A DNA stretch of 64,000 nt from Streptomyces lomondensis (GCF_014651035.1 NZ_BMWC01000006.1:62001-126000); one strand, 5' to 3'; shown: positions 24,148 through 33,086, counted from the stretch's first letter. Numbers and translations: made by a program. The notes: generated by a model not told the origin, from the sequence alone.

Positions 24148-25416
24148 TCACCGTTCCCGTGGCGCGAAGAGTTCCTCCTGCGCGCGGTCCCGGGCCGTCA
24201 GCAGCGCGCCGCGCAGGACCGCGCCACCGCCCAGGGTGGTGGCCCGCACCTCCGTGGGCAGCGGCGTCATCCGGGCGATCCGGTCCTGCACACGCGCGGC
24301 GAGAACGGCGCCGCCGGCCTGCCCGACCTCCCCGCCGAGGACCACGCACCCGGGGTCCAGGATGGCGACGACCGAGGCGACGCCGACGGCGATACGGTCG
24401 GCGAGGGCGTCGAGGAAACGGGCGGCGGGGCCGGGATCCCCCGACGGGGACGCCCCGGCCGCCACCTCCGGCATCCGGTCCGGCGGGGCCGCGCCCGGGA
24501 CCCGGCCCACCGCCTCCCTCACCACCGCGGCGGCGGCCCGCACCACCCCCACCACCGAGGGCTCCTGCCCCGCCGCCACCGGAACCCCGCACTCCACCGC
24601 GAGGTCCACGACCGCTGCCGCGGCCGCCAGCGAATGGAAGCCACCCTCGCAGTCCGTCGAGGTCGGCAGCGCGCTCGTACCCGGCACCGGGAGGAAGCCG
24701 ATCTCTCCCGTACCGCCGGAGGCGCCGCGCCGCAGTGCGCCGTCGAGGACCACCGCCGCTCCGGTGCCGTGACCCAGCCACAGCAGGACGAACGTGTCCC
24801 GGTCCCGGGCCGCGCCGTCGCGCTGCTCGGCCAGCGCGGCGAGGTTGGTCTCGTTCTCGACGCTGACGCGGGCCTCGGGCAGCCGCTCCTGGAGGGCGGC
24901 GACCAGACGGCGATGCCATGCGGGCAGCCCCGAGGAGTCGCGGAGTTCGCCGCCGGCCGGGTCGATCAGGCCGGGCGCGCCGATGCCGACGGTGTGCAGC
25001 CGGTCGGCGCCGGCCTCCTTCACCGCACGCTCGACCAGCGCGACCGCCTGCTCCACGGCGGGGCCCGTCCCGGTGTCGCCGTCGATGGGCACCGACGCCT
25101 CGGCCAGGACCCGGCCCACCAGGTCGGCGACGGCCACGGCGACGCCCTCGGTGCGCACGTCCAGCGCGGCGAGGTGCGCCCGGTCGGCGACGATGCCGTA
25201 GACCTTGGCGTTGGGGCCGCGCCGCTGCTCGCCGGCCTCGCCGACCACCGCGATCAGGCCTGCGGCGGTGAGGCGGTCGACGAGGTCGGCGACGGTCGGC
25301 CGGGACAGACCGGTCAGCTGCTTCAACTGCCCTGCCGTGAGGGGGCCTTCCTGCTGGAGCAGACGCAGGGCGAACCGGTCGTTGATGGCCCGGGCGGTGC
25401 TCGGGGATGCGGGCAT
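24148..25416 (-). CDS. ROK family transcriptional regulator
   Basis: A 422-residue regulator: an N-terminal winged helix (LRLLQQEGPLTAGQLKQLTGLSRPTVADLVDRL split, residues 19-52) and a C-terminal ROK sugar-kinase-like domain (VGIGAPGLIDPAGG, VENETNLAALAEQ, WLGHGTGAAVVLDGAL, GGTGEIGFLPV). The usual ROK zinc motif C-x-C-G-x-x-G-C is replaced by a stretch with a single Cys (STDCEGGFHSL), so zinc binding is probably lost. Streptomyces ROK proteins typically respond to sugars. The gene is divergent from an MFS gene with a dyad operator at 25484-25506 between them and lies next to the orphan chitinase promoter, which hints at an amino-sugar or chito-oligosaccharide signal. Confidence 0.9.
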   Translation of the reverse strand: MPASPSTARAINDRFALRLLQQEGPLTAGQLKQLTGLSRPTVADLVDRLTAAGLIAVVGEAGEQRRGPNAKVYGIVADRAHLAALDVRTEGVAVAVADLVGRVLAEASVPIDGDTGTGPAVEQAVALVERAVKEAGADRLHTVGIGAPGLIDPAGGELRDSSGLPAWHRRLVAALQERLPEARVSVENETNLAALAEQRDGAARDRDTFVLLWLGHGTGAAVVLDGALRRGASGGTGEIGFLPVPGTSALPTSTDCEGGFHSLAAAAAVVDLAVECGVPVAAGQEPSVVGVVRAAAAVVREAVGRVPGAAPPDRMPEVAAGASPSGDPGPAARFLDALADRIAVGVASVVAILDPGCVVLGGEVGQAGGAVLAARVQDRIARMTPLPTEVRATTLGGGAVLRGALLTARDRAQEELFAPRER

Positions 25417-25483
25417 GCCGGGATCCTCCCAGATCGGCGGGGCCGCGCGGCCGGACGGACCGGGCCGCTCGGTTGCCCCTTAT

Positions 25484-25506
25484 CTATCAGGCAGGGTTCC
25501 TGATAG
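25484..25506. promoter_or_regulatory. Operator dyad between ROK regulator and MFS gene
   Basis: CTATCAGG (25484-25491) and CCTGATAG (25499-25506) are exact inverted arms with a 7-bp spacer, with AT-rich flanks (TTAT before, TTTA after) that stand out in this GC-rich region. It is 68 bp from the ROK start and 54 bp from the MFS start, the expected place for an autoregulated, substrate-relieved repressor site. Confidence 0.75.
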
Positions 25507-25559
25507 TTTACGCCCGCACGCTACGCGAGCGAGGCAGCGACCTGGAGGGGGACCGCAGA

Positions 25560-26765
25560 ATGGGAAACGTGATCGACGATCTGCGCGAGGTGAAACGGTC
25601 CCGCTACGCGGTGGCCGCCGTCTTCGCCGTGCACGGCGCCGTGACCGGCTCGTTCGCCACCCGCGTGCCGTGGATCCAGGACCACGCGGGCGTCAGCGCG
25701 GGGCAGTTGGGCATCGCGCTGGCCTTCCCCGCGCTCGGCGCGTCCGTCGCGATGCCGCTCGCCGGCAGTGTCAGCCACCGCTTCGGCGCCCGTAACGCGC
25801 TGCGCGGTCTGATCGCGCTGTGGACGCTCTCGCTGGTGCTGCCGTCCCTCGCCCCGAACCTCCTCACGCTCTGCCTGGCCCTGTTCGTCTACGGCGCGAC
25901 GGCGGGCATGGCGGACGTCGCGATGAACGCGCTGGGAGTCGAGGTCGAGAACCGCCTCGACCGGTCGATCATGTCGGGACTGCACGGCATGTGGAGCGCG
26001 GGCGCCCTGGTCGGCTCGGCGGCCGGCACGCTCGCCGCGCACCTCGGCTCGGACGCCCGGCTGCACCACGTCCTGGCCGCCGCGGTCCTCACCGTGATCG
26101 GCGTGCTGTCCTGCCGGTGGGTGCTCGACCTGCAGCCCGCCGAGGACGAGGAGCCGCCCCCGAGGTTCGCGCTGCCGCCCCGGTCGGCGCTGCTCATCGG
26201 CGCGATCGGGTTCTGCGCGGTGTTCGCGGAGGGCGCGAGCCTGGACTGGTCGGCGGTCTATCTGCGCGAGCAGTTGGAGACCTCGGCGGGTCTCGCGGCG
26301 GCGTGCACGACGGGCTTCACGCTCACCATGGCCATCGCCCGGATCGCCGGCGACAAGGTCGTGGACCGTTTCGGCGCCGTGCGGACCGTGCGGGCGAGCG
26401 GGGTGTTCGCCGTGCTCGGCGGGCTGCTGATCGTGGTCGCGGAGCATCCGGCGGTGGCGATGAGCGGGTTCGCGCTGATGGGGCTGGGCATCGCGGTCGT
26501 GGTGCCGCTGTGCTTCGCGGCGGCGGGCCGCAGCGGCGCCAACCCGAGCCTGGCCATCGCGGGGGTCGCGACCATCACGTACACCTCGGGGCTGATCGCG
26601 CCGAGCGCCATCGGGTTGCTGGCGCAGGCGACCAGCCTGATGGTGTCGTTCTGCCTGGTGACGCTGCTGTCGTGCGGTCTGGTGGCGTTCGCGCGTGTGC
26701 TGCGCCCCGGCGACCGGGCGAAGATCGGCCGGCCGGACTCGGCGGTCCCCGACCCGCGCCCCTGA
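25560..26765 (+). CDS. MFS transporter under ROK control
   Basis: A 401-residue protein with 12 predicted helices. GSFATRVPWIQDHAGVSAGQLGIALAFPALGASVAMPLAG matches the helix 1-2 region of the YbjJ/FucP-like MFS subgroup, and MADVAMNALGVEVENRLDRSIMSGLHGMWSAGALVGS is its helix 4-5 signature. The substrate is not known; sugar or small-molecule export is the usual guess. GGAGGGGGA precedes the ATG at 25560. It is divergent from the ROK regulator with the shared operator at 25484-25506, so it is the probable main target of that regulator. A purine/pyrimidine permease gene follows 100 bp later on the same strand. Confidence 0.9.
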   Translation: MGNVIDDLREVKRSRYAVAAVFAVHGAVTGSFATRVPWIQDHAGVSAGQLGIALAFPALGASVAMPLAGSVSHRFGARNALRGLIALWTLSLVLPSLAPNLLTLCLALFVYGATAGMADVAMNALGVEVENRLDRSIMSGLHGMWSAGALVGSAAGTLAAHLGSDARLHHVLAAAVLTVIGVLSCRWVLDLQPAEDEEPPPRFALPPRSALLIGAIGFCAVFAEGASLDWSAVYLREQLETSAGLAAACTTGFTLTMAIARIAGDKVVDRFGAVRTVRASGVFAVLGGLLIVVAEHPAVAMSGFALMGLGIAVVVPLCFAAAGRSGANPSLAIAGVATITYTSGLIAPSAIGLLAQATSLMVSFCLVTLLSCGLVAFARVLRPGDRAKIGRPDSAVPDPRP

Positions 26766-26865
26766 GCCGGGCCGGCCCTCCAGGTCAGCCCCGGTCACCG
26801 CCCCTCCGGGCGCACCCCGACAATGGTCCGGACACCCGCCCGCCCGACGAAAGCGAAACCGCACC

Positions 26866-28245
26866 ATGGATCTCGGCGTCCGCTGGAAACTGCACGGCGA
26901 CGGACGCACCCCGGCGCCCGGCGCGGTCGTCCGCCCCGACGAGCGGCTCTCCTGGCCTCGCACGGCCGGGCTCGGCGCCCAGCACGTGGTGGCCATGTTC
27001 GGGGCGTCCTTCGTGGCCCCGGTCCTGATGGGCCTGGACCCGAACCTCGCGATCATGATGTCGGGCGTCGCGACCGTCGTGTTCCTGCTCGCCACCCGCG
27101 GCAGCGTCCCCAGCTACCTGGGCTGCTCGCTCTCGTTCGTCGGTGTGGCGGCGGTCGTCCGCGCCCAGGGCGGCAGCAGCGCGACCGTCACCGGCGCGGT
27201 CTTCGTCGTCGGGGCCGCGCTGTTCCTGGTGGGGCTCGCCGTGCGGCGGTTCGGGGCGCGGATCATCCATGCCGCGATGCCGCCGGTGGTGACCGGCGCG
27301 GTGGTGATGCTGATCGGCTTCAACCTGGCGCCGGTGACGGCCTCGACGTACTGGCCGCAGGACCAGTGGACGGCCCTGCTGGTGATGCTGTTCACCGGGC
27401 TGGCGGTCGTCTGCCTGCGCGGTTTCTGGTCCCGGATCGCGATCTTCCTGGGGCTGGTCTTCGGGTACGGCATCTCCTGGGTGTTCGACCTGGTCTTCGG
27501 CAGGATCCACTCGGTGGACGCGAGCGGCAAGCTCACCGACCACTGGCGGCTCGACCTGTCCGGTGTGGGCCAGGCCGACTGGATCGGGCTGCCGACGCTG
27601 CACGGCCCGTCCTTCGAGTGGTCGGCGATCCTGGTCGCCCTGCCGGTCGTCATCGCGCTGGTCGCGGAGAACGCCGGGCACGTCAAGGCGGTCGGCGAGA
27701 TGACCGGCGACCCGCTGGACGACAAGCTCGGTACGGCGATCGCGGCCGACGGCGTCGGCTCGATGCTGTCCACGGCGGTCGGCGGCCCGCCCAACACCAC
27801 GTACTCCGAGAACATCGGCGTGATGGCCGCGACCCGTGTCTACTCGACGGCCGCCTACTGGGCCGCCGCCGGCTTCGCCCTGCTGTTCGGCCTCTGCCCG
27901 AAGTTCGGCGCGGTCGTCGCGGCGATCCCGGGCGGGGTGCTCGGCGGCATCACCGTCATCCTGTACGGCATGATCGGCCTGCTCGGCGCGCAGATCTGGA
28001 TCAACGCCGGGGTGGACCTGCGCAATCCGCTGAACCTGGTCCCGGCCGCGGCGGGCATCATCATCGGCGTCGGCAACGTCACCATGAAGGTCACGGACAC
28101 GTTCTCGCTGAGCGGCATCGCCCTCGGCACGCTCGTCGTCATCACCGGCTACCACGCCCTGCGGGCCTTCGCCCCGGCCCATCTGAAGACGCAGCAGCCG
28201 CTGCTGGACCAGGGCACCAGCTCCTACGACGAGGCCAAGTCGTAG
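26866..28245 (+). CDS. Uracil-xanthine permease family transporter (NCS2)
   Basis: A 459-residue nucleobase:cation symporter with about 14 membrane segments. Diagnostic parts: LGAQHVVAMFGASFVAPVLMG near the N-terminus, VALVAENAGHVKAVGEMTG carrying the substrate-binding Glu of the UraA group, and GGPPNTTYSENIGVMAATRVYST. NCS2 members with the AENxGH motif are mostly uracil transporters. The ATG at 26866 begins the conserved basic leader. A link to pyrimidine salvage is plausible, with the de novo pyrimidine operon some 26 kb away at the right end of the window. Its 3' end overlaps the convergent GH6 gene by 22 bp. Confidence 0.92.
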   Translation: MDLGVRWKLHGDGRTPAPGAVVRPDERLSWPRTAGLGAQHVVAMFGASFVAPVLMGLDPNLAIMMSGVATVVFLLATRGSVPSYLGCSLSFVGVAAVVRAQGGSSATVTGAVFVVGAALFLVGLAVRRFGARIIHAAMPPVVTGAVVMLIGFNLAPVTASTYWPQDQWTALLVMLFTGLAVVCLRGFWSRIAIFLGLVFGYGISWVFDLVFGRIHSVDASGKLTDHWRLDLSGVGQADWIGLPTLHGPSFEWSAILVALPVVIALVAENAGHVKAVGEMTGDPLDDKLGTAIAADGVGSMLSTAVGGPPNTTYSENIGVMAATRVYSTAAYWAAAGFALLFGLCPKFGAVVAAIPGGVLGGITVILYGMIGLLGAQIWINAGVDLRNPLNLVPAAAGIIIGVGNVTMKVTDTFSLSGIALGTLVVITGYHALRAFAPAHLKTQQPLLDQGTSSYDEAKS

Positions 28246-29432
28246 GCGTACGACGCCGTGAACGTCCCGGGCCTGCCCTTGCAGCCGTCCGACTCCCCCG
28301 GCAGCTTCACCCACAGGTAGGCGTCGATCCGGGCCTCGCCGGTGCTGAGGGTGGGTGTCCGGCCGAGCTTGCGGCCGGCCGGGTCGCACCACTGGCCGTC
28401 GGCCGGGGCGCCGTTGCCGTTGCGGCTGGTGTCGATGACGGCGCCCAGGCCCGCCGGGCCGCCGAGGACGTCCAGGACCCGCCGGTCGTAGGCGACCTCG
28501 TCGGCCGTGGTGTGGAAGTTGGAGACGTTGCTGAAGATCCCGTCGGAGGACTCGGGCGAGGCGGCACCTGCCTGCCGCAGCCACGCGGCCTGCTTGCCGG
28601 GCGCGTTCCACCCCGAGTGCCCCGCGTCGAAGTACACGCGGGCCCGGGGGTTGGCTTCCTTCAGGACCCGCCCGGCCCGGGCCAGCGAGGCGAAGCGGTC
28701 CGCGCGCTCGCCGGCGGACAGGCACTCGGCCTGGGCGACCGAGTCCGGCTCCAGGACGACGATGACCTCCCCGGAGCCCAGCCCGGCCGCGAACCGGTCG
28801 ATCCAGGCGTCGTAGGCGTCCAGGTCGGGGGCGCCGCCCTGGGAGTGGCCGCCGCAGTCCCGGCCGGGGATCGCGTACGGCACGAGGACGGGGACCCGGC
28901 CCTGGGCGGCCCCGCCCGACGTCACGGCGGCGACCCGGGCCGTGAGCGTCTCCGGCGCGTACTCGGCGAACCAGACGGCGGCCGGCTGCTCGGCGATCCG
29001 GGACGCGATGACGGCGTGCCGGGGATCGCCGGAGTGGGCCCGGACCCAGTCCAGCACCTGGGAGTCGGGGTGGCGGTAGATCCGCGCGGGCATGGCCGCG
29101 GTCCGCTCCCGCTTCGTCTCGGTCCTCGACGGCGACGGGGTGGGGCTCGGCGTCTCGCGCACGGACACGGACGGCGAGGGCGAAGTGGACTCGGCGGTGG
29201 CTGTCGGGGACGCCGACGGCACGGCGGGCAGCGGCGCCAGACGGGGCGAGGCGGACACCGGGGGGCGCCGGGCCTGATCCGAGCCGCGCCCGCCCTCGAA
29301 CGCGGAGAGAACCCCCGCCACCGCGCCGGCCGCGACCACGAAGGAAGCCGCGAAGACCATCGCGCCGCGCCGGGCGGCGCGCCTGCGCTCGGCCCTTCGG
29401 GCGGCCAGGCGCTGGACACGTAAGCCTGACAC
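28224..29432 (-). CDS. GH6 endoglucanase (cellulase), membrane-anchored, TTA codon 4
   Basis: A 402-residue protein. Residues 24-44 form a hydrophobic anchor after an Arg-rich start (uncleaved, type II topology likely), residues 55-110 are a Ser/Thr/Pro linker, and the rest is a GH6 domain: VPYAIPGRDCGGHSQGG with Asp at about 192, VVLEPDSVAQ with Asp at about 230 as general acid, and GLGAVIDTSRNGNGAP plus WVKLPGESDG. GH6 enzymes cleave cellulose with inversion. The GTG at 29432 follows GGGGAGGGGGAG. The fourth codon (29421-29423) is TTA, rare in Streptomyces and read by the bldA tRNA, so the enzyme is probably tied to development. It converges with the permease gene. Confidence 0.9.
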   Translation of the reverse strand: MSGLRVQRLAARRAERRRAARRGAMVFAASFVVAAGAVAGVLSAFEGGRGSDQARRPPVSASPRLAPLPAVPSASPTATAESTSPSPSVSVRETPSPTPSPSRTETKRERTAAMPARIYRHPDSQVLDWVRAHSGDPRHAVIASRIAEQPAAVWFAEYAPETLTARVAAVTSGGAAQGRVPVLVPYAIPGRDCGGHSQGGAPDLDAYDAWIDRFAAGLGSGEVIVVLEPDSVAQAECLSAGERADRFASLARAGRVLKEANPRARVYFDAGHSGWNAPGKQAAWLRQAGAASPESSDGIFSNVSNFHTTADEVAYDRRVLDVLGGPAGLGAVIDTSRNGNGAPADGQWCDPAGRKLGRTPTLSTGEARIDAYLWVKLPGESDGCKGRPGTFTASYAYDLASS

Positions 29433-29535
29433 GGTGCTGCTCCCCCTCCCCCCACGGCGGGCGGCGTTCCCCCGTTTCGGGGAAGCGCCGGGCCCGCCGG
29501 TACTCCCGCCAGCCTAGAGCTGGGACTCTGCCCGC

Positions 29536-30234
29536 ATGCCGCGATGCGAACAAGTCCCCCCAGCCGTGGACACACCGGTCGACGCAGTCATCTCCCGTAT
29601 GCGCGCCCTCGGTGCGGCTCTGCACCCCCGGGACGGGGTGGCGGTCTTCAACCGCGTCTACCTCGCCGTGACGGAGGCGGTGGACCGGCACGTCGATGCC
29701 GGGCGGTTCGCGGACCCGTACGCCGCGATCATGCTGGACGTACGGTTCGCCGAGCGGTATCTCGACGCCGTCGAGGCGGCGGCGAGGGACCGGCGGGCAC
29801 CGGCCTGCTGGCGGCCGCTGTTCCAGTTCCGCCGCCATCCCGGGGTACGACCGCTGCAGTTCGCGCTGGCGGGCATCAACGCGCACATCGGGCACGATCT
29901 CGCGCTGGCCGTCGTGGACACCTGCCGTACGCTCGACTGCGCACCCGTCGATCTGGAGGACGAGTTCGACGCGGTGGGTGATCTCCTCGTCTCGCTGGAG
30001 GAGCGCATCCGCGAAGATCTGATGCCGGGCCCCGACCTCCTGCAGATCGCCGACCCGCTGACCCACCTGCTGGGCTCCTGGAGCCTGGAGCGGGCCCGCG
30101 ACGCGGCCTGGACGGCGTCCCGGGCCCTGTGGGCCCTGCGCGGACTCCCCGACATCGCCGGGGAGTTCAGGGAACGCCTGGACACGGCGGTAGGCCTCGC
30201 GGGACGCATGCTGCTCACGCCTCTGCAGAGGTGA
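29536..30234 (+). CDS. DUF5995 family protein
   Basis: A 232-residue, largely helical soluble protein. The central block RRAPACWRPLFQFRRHPGVRPLQFALAGINAHIGHDLALAVV is the recognisable core of DUF5995, with a conserved NAHIxHDL histidine pattern reminiscent of metal-binding helical proteins. No signal peptide or membrane segment is seen. The start used is the ATG at 29536; an internal ATG at 29599 (MRALGAALHP) is an alternative. It is divergent from the GH6 gene with about 100 bp between. Function unknown. Confidence 0.8.
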   Translation: MPRCEQVPPAVDTPVDAVISRMRALGAALHPRDGVAVFNRVYLAVTEAVDRHVDAGRFADPYAAIMLDVRFAERYLDAVEAAARDRRAPACWRPLFQFRRHPGVRPLQFALAGINAHIGHDLALAVVDTCRTLDCAPVDLEDEFDAVGDLLVSLEERIREDLMPGPDLLQIADPLTHLLGSWSLERARDAAWTASRALWALRGLPDIAGEFRERLDTAVGLAGRMLLTPLQR

Positions 30235-30424
30235 TCCGACTCGGTTGCCCGGGGTGACCGAGTCGATCACCGGCCTGGGCGGACTCGCCGGGTCCGTGAG
30301 CGCCATCGCCGCCGTGGTCGCGATGGTCGTCCGCCGCAGGCTTCCGGCCATGGGCCCGGAGGACGAGCATGCCACCGCGTCCGGGCCGTGACGGCCGGGC
30401 CCGTCGAAGGGCCCGGCCGCCCGG

Positions 30425-32137
30425 TCAGTCCTCCGGCAGTTCCACCGGCGCGATCTCGTCGTACACGTCGCCGGGGCCCGGGTTGGTCGGGTCGGTCGTG
30501 CCGCCGAAGTGGTGCATGACGCCCCAGACCGCGTTGAGGGCCGTCTGCACGGCGCCCTCGGCCCAGCCGGCCGTCCAGGAGATGTCGTCGCCGGCGAGGA
30601 AGATGCCGCGCTTGTCCTCGGGCAGCCGGTCCTGCATGAAGTGGGTGAACAGGCGCCGCTGGTAGCGGTAGTGGCCGGGCAGGTTGGCCTTGAACGCGCC
30701 CATGAAGTAGGGCTCGTTCTCCCAGGAGACGGTCACCGGGTTGCCGATGATGTGCTTGCGGATGTCGACCTTGGGATAGATCTCGCCGAGCGACTTCAGC
30801 ATGACCTCCATCCGCTCGTTCGCGGACAGCGGCAGCCACTTCAGGCTGTCGTCGCACCAGGTGTAGGAGAGGCAGATGACGGCGGGCCTGTCCGGGCCGT
30901 CGTCGAGCAGGTAGGTGCCGCGGGTCATGCGGTCGGTGAGCGTCATCGACATGACGTCCCGGCCGGTCGGATTCCCCCTGTCGTCGACGGCCTTGTCGAG
31001 CCAGAACGGGCGGTCGACCGGCACGAAGAGCTTGGAGCTCTCCATGTAGTGGGTGCGCTCGATGGCCGTCCAGTGGTCGATCGGGAAGAGCGAGTCGTCG
31101 CAGTCGATCTTGGAGAGCAGCATCCAGGACTGGGCGGTGAAAACGGCCGCCTCGTAGGTGCGGATGTCGCCCTTCGCGTCCGTCACCGTGATGCGGTTGC
31201 CGGCCGTGCGGTGCAGCCGGGTCACCGCCGGGCGGGGCTCGCGGCCCTCGTGCAGGCTCGCCAGCGAGGTCCCCTGGGCCCAGTGGACGATCTTCTCCGG
31301 CTCGCGCTCCCACAGCCGCAGCGGCAGCTGCTGGGAGCCGCCGACGATGCCGCGGTGGTGGTCGTCGGCCTCGGTGTAGACGACGCGCAGGATCTCCAGG
31401 ATGGAGTTGGGGAAGTCGGTGTCCCAGCCGCCCGTGCCGAAGCCGACCTGGCCGAAGATCTCGCGGTGCCGGAAGGACCTGAACGCCTCGGAGTCGCAGA
31501 GGAAGCCGTAGAAGGTCTGGTTGTCGAGCTTCTCGACGAGCCGGGACCAGATCTCGCGGATGCGCGGGACGTCCCGCTCGCGCAGGGCGCGGTTCATGTC
31601 GGAGAAGTCGGCGCCCTCCTCCAGGCACCGGTTCCAGGCCTCGGCGACGTCCCGGTAGACCTGGGGCAGGTCGTCGATCGTCTCGGCGTAGTGCGACTCG
31701 CCCTTGAGGTCGACGACGGTCGACGGGGTCGCCTCGGAGAGGGGGTTGGGGAACGGCCGCGTCTGAAGGCCGACGAGGTCGATGTAGTGCTGCAGGGCGG
31801 TGGAGGACGGCGGGAAGCGCATCGCGCCCATCTCGGCGGTGAGGGACGCGTCGCACCCCTCGAAGCCCACCGTGCGCAGCCGCCCGCCGATCCGGTCCGC
31901 CTCGTAGACGACCGGCTTGAGGCCCATCTTCATCAGCTCGTACGCGGCGACGATGCCGGACAGGCCGCCGCCGATGACCGCGACCTCCGTGCCGTGCTCG
32001 GTCGCGGGTATCTGCCCGAGGCCCGCCGGGTGGGCGAGGAAGTCGTCGTACGCGTACGGGAAGTCCGGGCCGAACATGGTGATCGGCGGCTGCTGCGCGT
32101 CTGCGTGCTCGACGGCGTTGGGCACGGTGGACGTCAT
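30425..32137 (-). CDS. FAD-dependent amine/L-amino-acid oxidase
   Basis: A 570-residue flavoprotein. The dinucleotide fold has IGGGLSGIVAAYELMKMGLKPVVYEADRIGGR (GxGxxG at residues 56-61), MGAMRFP is the flavin-contact motif of the monoamine-oxidase superfamily, and the C-terminal GIFLAGDDISWTAGWAEGAVQTALNAV is the FAD-ribityl site. Similarity of layout to tryptophan 2-monooxygenase and L-amino-acid oxidases suggests oxidation of an amino acid to an amide or a 2-oxo acid. The ATG has AAGGAG upstream. It follows the nitrilase-fold hydrolase by 57 bp on the same strand; an oxidase that makes an amide followed by a hydrolase that opens it would form a two-step pathway. The substrate is inferred only. 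Confidence 0.88.
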   Translation of the reverse strand: MTSTVPNAVEHADAQQPPITMFGPDFPYAYDDFLAHPAGLGQIPATEHGTEVAVIGGGLSGIVAAYELMKMGLKPVVYEADRIGGRLRTVGFEGCDASLTAEMGAMRFPPSSTALQHYIDLVGLQTRPFPNPLSEATPSTVVDLKGESHYAETIDDLPQVYRDVAEAWNRCLEEGADFSDMNRALRERDVPRIREIWSRLVEKLDNQTFYGFLCDSEAFRSFRHREIFGQVGFGTGGWDTDFPNSILEILRVVYTEADDHHRGIVGGSQQLPLRLWEREPEKIVHWAQGTSLASLHEGREPRPAVTRLHRTAGNRITVTDAKGDIRTYEAAVFTAQSWMLLSKIDCDDSLFPIDHWTAIERTHYMESSKLFVPVDRPFWLDKAVDDRGNPTGRDVMSMTLTDRMTRGTYLLDDGPDRPAVICLSYTWCDDSLKWLPLSANERMEVMLKSLGEIYPKVDIRKHIIGNPVTVSWENEPYFMGAFKANLPGHYRYQRRLFTHFMQDRLPEDKRGIFLAGDDISWTAGWAEGAVQTALNAVWGVMHHFGGTTDPTNPGPGDVYDEIAPVELPED

Positions 32138-32194
32138 GGGGTACGGACTCCTTGCGGAAGAACTTGCAGAAGAAACAGACAGGTGCGAGGGGTG

Positions 32195-32983
32195 TCAGAC
32201 GAGCGACCCGTACAGGCCGGGGCGCCGGTCCCGCAGATACGGGTTGTTCTCGCGCGACGCGGCGAGGAAGGCCGCGTCGACGTCGGCGAGGACGAGGTCC
32301 TCGCCCCGCCCGGCCCGGGTCCGGGCGATCCCGTCGGGCCCGGCGAGCGTGGACAGGCCCACGAACTCGAACTCGCCCTCGAGGCCGACCCGGTTGACGT
32401 ACGCGACGTACATCTGGTTCTCGAAGGCGCGCACCGGGATCATCGACTCGGCGACGAACTGGAACGGGTGCATCTGTGCCGTCGGGACGACCAGCAGGTC
32501 GGTGCCGGCGAGGGCGTGGGCGCGGACGTTCTCCGGGAATTCCACGTCGTAGCAGATCAGGATCCCGACGCGCACGCCGTCGATCTCGGTCTGGACGACC
32601 TGCTGGTCGCCCGGCGTGAAGTGGTCGCGCTCGAAGCAGCCGAAGAGGTGGGTCTTGCGGTAGTTCGCGAGACGGGTGCCGTCGGCGGAGATCAGCTGGG
32701 CGGAGTTGAACACGGCGTCGCCGGCCCGCTCGGGGTAGCCGTAGGCGATCGCCAGACCGCGGTTCGTCGCGATCTCGGCGACCGCGTCGGCGCAGTCGCC
32801 GTCGGCGGGCTCGGCGAGCCGGCCGATGCCGTCGCCGATCGCGTACCCGGTCAGGAACATCTCCGGTGTGAGAAGCAGCCCGGCGCCCGCGGCGGCGGCC
32901 CGGCCCGCGGCCTCGTCGAGGACCTTGAGGTTCTCGACGGTGGAGCCGGGGCGGCCGGAGCTCTGGAGTAGGGCGGTGCGCAT
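32195..32983 (-). CDS. Carbon-nitrogen hydrolase (nitrilase superfamily)
   Basis: A 262-residue enzyme with the complete Glu-Lys-Cys triad: Glu41 (LLTPEMFLTGY), Lys110 (NYRKTHLFG) and Cys144 (VGILICYDVEFPENVR). Members hydrolyse amides, carbamoyl amino acids or nitriles; the CYDVEFPE form is usual in amidases rather than true nitrilases. It is the first gene of a two-gene operon with the FAD oxidase. The start at 32983 is the first family-consistent ATG (MRTALLQSSGRPGS). Three phased GTTGCG boxes lie 104-163 bp upstream, matching boxes in front of the amino-acid permease-Lrp operon at 36.2-37.9 kb. Confidence 0.9.
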   Translation of the reverse strand: MRTALLQSSGRPGSTVENLKVLDEAAGRAAAAGAGLLLTPEMFLTGYAIGDGIGRLAEPADGDCADAVAEIATNRGLAIAYGYPERAGDAVFNSAQLISADGTRLANYRKTHLFGCFERDHFTPGDQQVVQTEIDGVRVGILICYDVEFPENVRAHALAGTDLLVVPTAQMHPFQFVAESMIPVRAFENQMYVAYVNRVGLEGEFEFVGLSTLAGPDGIARTRAGRGEDLVLADVDAAFLAASRENNPYLRDRRPGLYGSLV

Positions 32984-33086
32984 GCGTGTTCCTCACCGGG
33001 CGAAGGGTGGCTGGAGGGCCCACAGGGTGGTTGGAGGGGCCACGTAGACGGTACGGGCGGCTGACCAGGGCGGACAAGAAGGAGCC

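Noticed and set aside
26785..30375. A very long open frame on the minus strand (over 1,100 codons) opposite the permease, MFS and GH6 genes
   Set aside because: It is an artefact of high GC: Arg/Gly/Pro/His-rich translation without domains, and it crosses real genes on both strands.
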